A stretch of 10,710 bases of DNA, taken from the NCBI GenBank assembly GCA_030037055.1, contig JASHRZ010000606.1:1-10710 (forward strand), in the 5' to 3' direction. This document shows positions 6,322 to 10,710 of this stretch, piece by piece. The notes below the pieces were generated by a model, which was not told the origin of the DNA, searched no databases, and saw nothing but the letters and a program-made list of their open reading frames with translations. Numbering within the stretch: position 1 is the stretch's first letter; the number at the start of each line of letters is the position of its first letter. Both the position numbers and the translations under genes were made by a program. The stretch comes from Alphaproteobacteria bacterium. GTDB taxonomy: Bacteria; Pseudomonadota; Alphaproteobacteria; ATCC43930; CGMCC-115725.

Positions 6322-7340
6322 TCGCGCGCGCCGCCCCGCCGACCCGCCGGGAAAACAGCGCGCCTCGCCAGCTGCAGGGCGCGCGATCGGCGAAGCTCGA
6401 CCGCCGCATGGTGGTGATCGCCATCGGCGGCAACGCCACCTACCCGCCCAACATCAAGGGTACCGCCGAGGAGCAGTTCAAGATCATTGGCGAGACCTGC
6501 GAGCAACTCATCCCGTTCATCGAGCGCGGTCTCAAGCTGGTGCTCACCCACGGCAACGGCCCGGTGATCGGCAACATCCTGGAGCGAATGGCGGCGACGG
6601 CGCCGCGGCTCCAAGCCATGCCGATGGACGTCTGCGTCGCGCATTCCCAGGGCGGCATCGGCTACATGATCCAGAATTCGCTCGCCAATGCGCTTGTGCG
6701 CCACGGCATCCGCAAGGAGGTGGCCTGCGTTATCACTCAGGTCGAAGTAGCGGCCACTGACCCGGCCTTCGGCCACCCGAGCAAACCCATTGGCCGCTTC
6801 GAGACCGCGGAAGCGGCAGCGCGGCTGCGGCGCGAGACGGGCTGGGACTATGTCGAAGATTCCGGTCGAGGCTATCGTCGGGTCGTGCCCTCGCCGCAGC
6901 CGCGCGAGATCGTCGAGATCGACACGATCCGTGCCCTGCTCGAGGCCGACGTCATTCCGATCGCTGTGGGCGGCGGCGGTATCCCGGTGGTGCGCAGGCC
7001 AGACGGCCGTTGGCGCGGCGTCGCCGCCGTCATCGACAAGGATCTCGCCACCGCCGTGCTGGCCGCGCGGCTCGGCGCCGCCACGCTGATCATCCTGACC
7101 GGCATCGACCGCGTCGCGCTCGATTTCGACAAGCCGACGCGGCGGTTCCTCGACCGGCTGACGCGCGATGAGGCGGAGGCGCTGCTGGCGGCGGGCCAGT
7201 TTCCGGACGGAAGCATGGGGCCGAAGATCGAGGCGGCGATTCGCTACCTGGACGAGGTCGGGGGCCGTGTCGCCATCACATCCTTGGACCATGCGCTCGA
7301 TGCGCTCGACGGTAAGGCCGGGACATCGATCGTGCCATGA
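6318..7340 (+). CDS. arcC: Carbamate kinase (ArcC/AllK-like)
   Basis: A cytoplasmic kinase of the amino acid kinase fold, 340 residues. It converts carbamoyl phosphate plus ADP to ATP and carbamate, which breaks down to CO2 and ammonia. Motifs: VIAIGGNA (33-40), LTHGNGPVIGN (76-86), MDVCVAHSQGGIGYM (103-117), VPSPQP (190-195), IAVGGGGIPVV (215-225), VIDKDLATAVLA (238-249), ILTGIDRV (259-266), and the phosphate-binding FPDGSMGPKIEA (295-306). All expected residues look intact. Residues 1-30 are an Arg/Ala-rich extension before the normal start MVVIAIGG (M31, ATG 6408); typical carbamate kinases are about 300-315 residues. The extension is supported by a good ribosome binding site and by ATGA coupling to fdrA. 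Its position between two subunits of a carbamoyltransferase implies direct use of carbamoyl phosphate for ATP, as AllK does in E. coli allantoin degradation. Confidence 0.95.
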   Translation: MIARAAPPTRRENSAPRQLQGARSAKLDRRMVVIAIGGNATYPPNIKGTAEEQFKIIGETCEQLIPFIERGLKLVLTHGNGPVIGNILERMAATAPRLQAMPMDVCVAHSQGGIGYMIQNSLANALVRHGIRKEVACVITQVEVAATDPAFGHPSKPIGRFETAEAAARLRRETGWDYVEDSGRGYRRVVPSPQPREIVEIDTIRALLEADVIPIAVGGGGIPVVRRPDGRWRGVAAVIDKDLATAVLAARLGAATLIILTGIDRVALDFDKPTRRFLDRLTRDEAEALLAAGQFPDGSMGPKIEAAIRYLDEVGGRVAITSLDHALDALDGKAGTSIVP

Positions 7341-7388
7341 ATTCAATATGATCCAGCGCCTGCGCGGATCGAAGCGAGGTAAGGAAGC

Positions 7389-8873
7389 GTGCCGTTGATC
7401 AAAGACAAACTCGCCGTGATTGCGCTCGGCCTCGATCCCTTCGCCGACGCGGTGGCCAAGGCCGGGGCGGCGATCGAGCGGGTGGACTGGCGGCCGCCCG
7501 GCGACGGCGATCCGCGCCTCGCCGCGCTTCTCGCCGAGATGACGGGCGACGCAGACGATGCCGACTGCCCGGGTTCGCGCATCGATCGCGCCAACCAGGA
7601 AGCGCTGCGACGCCTGCTCGCGGCGAAGCCCATGCTCGTCGATGTCGCGCTGCACGCGCGCAAGGTGTGGCCGGAGATGGGCCGGACCCTCTTCCACGCG
7701 GGCGCGCCCATCGATTGGCAATCCATGTGCGGACCAATGCGCGGCGCGGCCGTCGGCGCCGTGCTCTATGAAGGTTGGGCCGAGACGCCGGAAAAGGCCG
7801 AGCAGTTGCTCGCAGGCGGCGGGATCGACTTCATACCCTGCCACCATCAGCGCGCGGTGGGGCCGATGGCCGGGATCATCTCGCCTTCGATGCCGGTCTT
7901 CGTCGTCAGCAACGCCCATCGCGGCAATTTCGCCTACGCCACGCTGAACGAAGGCATCGGCAGGGTGCTGCGCTTTGGCGCCAACGACGCCACGGTCATC
8001 GCGCGGCTCAAAAGGATTGAGACGGTGCTGGCGCCAAGCCTCAAGGCGGCGCTCGCCCGCATCGAAGGCGGCCTGTCGCTCAGATCCATCCAGTCCCAGG
8101 CGCTGCTCATGGGCGACGAGGTGCACAGCCGCAACAGCGCGGCGACCCTGCTCTTTCTCAACGCCATCGCCGTGCCGCTGGTGACGAGCGGCATCGATAC
8201 GCGCTTCGTCACCGAGACGTTGCGGTTCATCGGCGACAATTCGCAATTCTTCCTCAACCTGTCGATGGCGGCGAGCAAGGCGACCATGGACGCCGCCCAT
8301 GACGTTGCCGAGAGCAGCCTCGTCACCGCCATCGCGCGCAACGGCGTCAGCGTCGGCATAAGGGTGAGCGGTCTCGGCCCGCGATGGTTCGAGGCTCCGG
8401 CCGAGCCGCCGGTGGGTCTGTTCTTTCCGGGCTTCACCCAGGCGGACGCCAATAGCGATCTCGGCGACAGCGCCATCATCGAGACCGCGGGATTCGGCGG
8501 CTTCTCGCTGGCGGCGGCGCCGGCGCTCGTTCAGCTCGTCGGGGGGACGCCCGAGGAAGCGACAGCCTATTCGCGCGAGATGTACGAGATCACCCTGGCG
8601 AAGAATCCGGCGCTGTCGCTGTCGGCGCTCGATTTCGCCGGGGCGCCCACGGGAATCGACGTGCGCCGTGTGGTGGATAGCGGCATCCGCCCGGTGCTCA
8701 CTACCGGCATCGCGCACCGCACGGCCGGAGTAGGCCAGATCGGTGCCGGCATCGTGCGCGTTGCCATGGGCTGTTTCGTCGCCGCATTGAAAGCGCTGGC
8801 AAACGCGCTCGACATCGCCGAGCCGGGTTCGGCGGCGACAAGGCTGCAAGAGACAAGGGAGGACGGACCATGA
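7389..8873 (+). CDS. allG: DUF1116 protein, AllG-like catalytic subunit with an N-terminal FdrA-tail domain
   Basis: A 494-residue protein starting at GTG 7389; an in-frame stop at 7380-7382 rules out a longer form, and GAGG (7375-7378) gives a ribosome binding site. Residues about 80-475 match the DUF1116/YlbE (AllG) family: LLAAKPMLVDV (76-86), TLFHAGAPIDWQSMCGPMRGA (100-120), IDFIPCHHQRAVGPMAGI (146-163), LNEGIGRVLRFGA (186-198), MGDEVHSRN (241-249), QFFLNLSMAASKATMDAA (286-303), TAIARNGVSVGIRVSGLG (313-330), GDSAIIETAGFGG (359-371), and TTGIAHRTAGVGQIGAGIVR (438-457). E. coli YlbE is about 419 residues. The extra N-terminal portion, with VIALGLDPFADAV (10-22) and IERVDWRPPGDGDP (29-42), matches the tail of E. 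coli FdrA. The gene follows arcC by 48 bases and overlaps the next gene by ATGA. The expected activity is oxamate carbamoyltransferase-like; the acceptor is not proven. Confidence 0.9.
   Translation: MPLIKDKLAVIALGLDPFADAVAKAGAAIERVDWRPPGDGDPRLAALLAEMTGDADDADCPGSRIDRANQEALRRLLAAKPMLVDVALHARKVWPEMGRTLFHAGAPIDWQSMCGPMRGAAVGAVLYEGWAETPEKAEQLLAGGGIDFIPCHHQRAVGPMAGIISPSMPVFVVSNAHRGNFAYATLNEGIGRVLRFGANDATVIARLKRIETVLAPSLKAALARIEGGLSLRSIQSQALLMGDEVHSRNSAATLLFLNAIAVPLVTSGIDTRFVTETLRFIGDNSQFFLNLSMAASKATMDAAHDVAESSLVTAIARNGVSVGIRVSGLGPRWFEAPAEPPVGLFFPGFTQADANSDLGDSAIIETAGFGGFSLAAAPALVQLVGGTPEEATAYSREMYEITLAKNPALSLSALDFAGAPTGIDVRRVVDSGIRPVLTTGIAHRTAGVGQIGAGIVRVAMGCFVAALKALANALDIAEPGSAATRLQETREDGP
8857..8863 (+). 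promoter_or_regulatory. Strong Shine-Dalgarno GGGAGGA for the BMP-family gene
   Basis: The best ribosome binding site in the window lies within the end of the DUF1116 gene, 6 bases before the ATG that overlaps its stop. It would permit high, translationally coupled output of the periplasmic binding protein, which typically is needed in excess over the membrane parts of a transporter. Confidence 0.6.
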
Positions 8874-10003
8874 GCAAGCATACGCATCTCTCACGGCGCC
8901 GGGCACTGGCGGCCTCGGGCAATCTCCTGCTCGCCGCGGGACTGGCGGCGGTTTTGCCGCAGCGACCGGCCAGGGCGGCGACGCTCACCGTCGGTTTCCT
9001 CTACGAGGGTAGCAAGCATGATTTCGGCTGGAACCAGGCGCACGCCGTGGCGGCGCAAAAGATCGCCGCGACGACCGGTGCCAAGCTGGTCGAGCAGGAG
9101 AACGTCCCCGAGACCGCCGATGCCGCGCGGGCGATGGAGAGCATGATCCAACTCGACGGCGCCACGGTGCTGTTCCCGACATCCTTCGGCTATTGGCCCT
9201 TCATCCAGGAGCTTGCACCGAAGTATACCAATGTGCTGTTCGTCCATGCGGGCGGATTGTGGAAGCAGGGCGATGCCAAGAATGTCATCAGCTATCGCGG
9301 CTACATGGAAGAGCCGCATTATCTCTGCGGCATTGCCGCCGGGATGATGACCAAGAGCGGCAAGATCGGCTTTGTCGGCCCGAAGCCTCTCTACTTCATC
9401 TTCAACAACTGCAACGGCTTCGCCCTGGGCGCCCGGTCGGTCAATGCGAAAGTCACCACCCATCTCATCATCACCGGCGACTGGAACAACCCGGTCAAGG
9501 ACGCCGAGGCGGTGAACAGCCTCGTCGACCAAGGCATCGATGTCATCATCTCGGATTCCGACAGCCCCAAGGTCTCGATCGAGACCGCAGAGCGGCGCGG
9601 TATCCTGAGCTGCGGCTATCACACCGATCTTAGCGCGCTGGCGCCCAACGGCTATCTCACCGGAGCCGAATGGAATTGGGCGAAGGGCGCAGACTTCGTC
9701 AAGGCATGGGAGGCGGGCTCCTCCTATCCCAATCTGCTGCTCGGCGGGTTCAAGCAAAACATGGTGGCGATCAGCCCCTTCGGAAAGAAGGTGCCGACAG
9801 AGGTTCGGGCCGCGGTGCTCAAGGCGCGGCAAGGATTCATCGACGACACGCTGCAGCTCTACAAGGGCCCGCTCAAGGACAATGAAGGGAATGTCGTGCT
9901 GAAGGAAGGACAGGTCATCGCCAACGACGACAGCCAGTTCAAGACCAGCGTCAAATTCCTGGTCGAGGGGACCATCGGCAAAACCGGCCTGACGAAGGAA
10001 TAG
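8870..10003 (+). CDS. BMP-family (PnrA/BmpA-like) ABC transporter periplasmic substrate-binding protein
   Basis: A 377-residue exported binding protein. The N-terminus has SRRRAL (8-13), a hydrophobic run to about 28, and a PARA/A cleavage site near residue 36; the arginine cluster is compatible with either Tat or Sec export. There is no lipobox cysteine, so the protein should be a free periplasmic protein. Family features include VGFLYEGSKHDFGWNQAH (41-58), LFPTSFGYWPF (101-111), YMEEPHYLCGIAAGMMTKSG (145-164) with KIGFVG after it, NGFALGARSVN (182-192), DVIISDSDSPKV (224-235), GYHTDLSALAPNGYLTGAEWNW (249-270, the usual GYxSDMSxxAP...NW block) and ISPFGKKVP (301-309). BMP-family proteins with known ligands bind purine nucleosides or riboflavin. 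The linkage to carbamoyltransferase genes suggests a purine-, ureide- or carbamoyl-related ligand, but this is inference. It starts by ATGA overlap with the DUF1116 gene. Confidence 0.92.
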   Translation: MSKHTHLSRRRALAASGNLLLAAGLAAVLPQRPARAATLTVGFLYEGSKHDFGWNQAHAVAAQKIAATTGAKLVEQENVPETADAARAMESMIQLDGATVLFPTSFGYWPFIQELAPKYTNVLFVHAGGLWKQGDAKNVISYRGYMEEPHYLCGIAAGMMTKSGKIGFVGPKPLYFIFNNCNGFALGARSVNAKVTTHLIITGDWNNPVKDAEAVNSLVDQGIDVIISDSDSPKVSIETAERRGILSCGYHTDLSALAPNGYLTGAEWNWAKGADFVKAWEAGSSYPNLLLGGFKQNMVAISPFGKKVPTEVRAAVLKARQGFIDDTLQLYKGPLKDNEGNVVLKEGQVIANDDSQFKTSVKFLVEGTIGKTGLTKE

Positions 10004-10025
10004 CCGCCGGGGACGGTGCTTCGCG

Positions 10026-10710
10026 GTGAGCCCTATCGCACTTTGGGAAGCCCTCGAAGCGGCGGTGATCACCATCGCCGCCGTGCTGGTTGCCTTGTTG
10101 CTCTTCGGCCTGTTTGTCGCGTTGAACGGCCTCGATGCGCTTGGGGTCTACCGCACCCTCTATCTCGGGGCCTTCGGGACGCGGTTCTCGATCGAGACGA
10201 CCGTCACCCAGGCGGCGCCGCTCATGTTGACGGCGCTTTGCACCGCGATCCCGGCGCGCGCGGGTCTGCTGGTGATCGGCGGCGAGGGCGCGTTGGTGAT
10301 CGGCGGCATTGCCGCCGTGCTCGCCGGCGTGGCGCTCGCCGGAGCGCCGCCGGCGCTGGCGGTGCCGCTCCTTCTGGCCGCCAGCGCCGCAGCGGGAGCC
10401 GCCTGGATCGCGCTGCCGGCGGCGCTGCGTCAGTTTCGCGGCGTGAACGAAACGATCTCGACATTGCTTTTCAACTATCTCGCGATCGCCCTCCTCAACC
10501 ATCTCGTCTCTGGCCCGATTCGCGACTTTGCGGTCGCCCTCAAGCCGACGAGCTGGGCGATCGCGCCCGGCTTCATGATCGGGCGCATTCCCGGCACGAG
10601 CGTGCATTGGGGCCTCGCTTTCGGGATGGTCGCCTGTGTCATCGCCCAAGTGGTGATGCGCCGCACCACCTTCGGCTTCGCCATCGACATTCTGGGCGGC
10701 AACCTGCGGG
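10026..10710 (+). CDS. ABC transporter inner-membrane permease, YufP/NupP-like (partial, 3' end outside window)
   Basis: An open frame from GTG 10026 runs without a stop to the right edge, giving the first 228 residues of a family usually about 350 long. It begins 22 bases after the BMP-type gene; GGGGA at 10009-10013 is a rather distant ribosome binding site. Hydrophobic segments lie at about 13-34, 60-75, 80-104, 110-134, 145-162 and 193-211. Signature segments of the BMP-partner permeases (branched-chain amino acid permease superfamily) are present: ARAGLLVIGGEGALVIGG (77-94), corresponding to the usual NIGAEGQLxIG; RGVNETISTLLFNYLA (138-153); and TTFGFAIDILGGN (214-226). It would form half of the membrane channel, and a second permease and an ATPase are expected beyond the edge. 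Confidence 0.9.
   Translation, partial: MSPIALWEALEAAVITIAAVLVALLLFGLFVALNGLDALGVYRTLYLGAFGTRFSIETTVTQAAPLMLTALCTAIPARAGLLVIGGEGALVIGGIAAVLAGVALAGAPPALAVPLLLAASAAAGAAWIALPAALRQFRGVNETISTLLFNYLAIALLNHLVSGPIRDFAVALKPTSWAIAPGFMIGRIPGTSVHWGLAFGMVACVIAQVVMRRTTFGFAIDILGGNLR

Noticed and set aside
5820..8906. A 1028-codon open frame on the minus strand spanning four genes
   Set aside because: It lies antisense to the fdrA, carbamate kinase and DUF1116 genes, which have unmistakable family motifs. Its translation is Arg/His/Gly-rich with no recognisable domain, as expected of a shadow frame in GC-rich coding DNA.

Overview
The window looks like chromosomal DNA of a GC-rich alphaproteobacterium, most likely of the Hyphomicrobiales (Bradyrhizobium/Rhodopseudomonas-like). 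This is inferred from the high G+C, the use of GTG starts, and the flavour of the chemoreceptor, the 2-hydroxychromene-2-carboxylate isomerase-like fragment and the BMP-type transporter. No rRNA, tRNA, insertion sequence, CRISPR array or phage gene was seen.

Left part (1-3635). The 5' end of a DsbA/GST-kappa-fold isomerase-like gene runs off the left edge on the minus strand. After a gene-poor stretch comes a small membrane methyltransferase of the isoprenylcysteine carboxyl methyltransferase (ICMT) type on the plus strand. It converges on a large minus-strand methyl-accepting chemotaxis protein. Behind the chemoreceptor lies a frameshifted remnant of an adenylate-cyclase-associated, TolB-like/TPR-type protein (about 3220-3515, minus).

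Right part (3636-10710, all plus). This is a catabolic cluster centred on the oxamate carbamoyltransferase type of enzyme known from E. coli allantoin degradation. It holds an AllH-like DUF2877 protein, a gap of about 290 bases, then a tightly packed run: FdrA/AllF-like protein, carbamate kinase (ATGA overlap), AllG-like DUF1116 protein (48-base gap), BMP-family periplasmic binding protein (ATGA overlap), and a YufP/NupP-like ABC permease cut by the right edge.

How the genes may work together (inference). The BMP-type ABC transporter would import a nucleoside, purine or ureide-like compound. Enzymes outside the window would convert it to a carbamoylated intermediate such as oxalurate. The FdrA/DUF1116/DUF2877 complex would transfer the carbamoyl group to phosphate, and carbamate kinase would use the carbamoyl phosphate to make ATP, CO2 and ammonia. 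The true substrate cannot be read from this sequence. The most notable structural feature is a small domain that sits at the C-terminus of FdrA in E. coli, as I remember that protein, but here forms the N-terminus of the DUF1116 protein.
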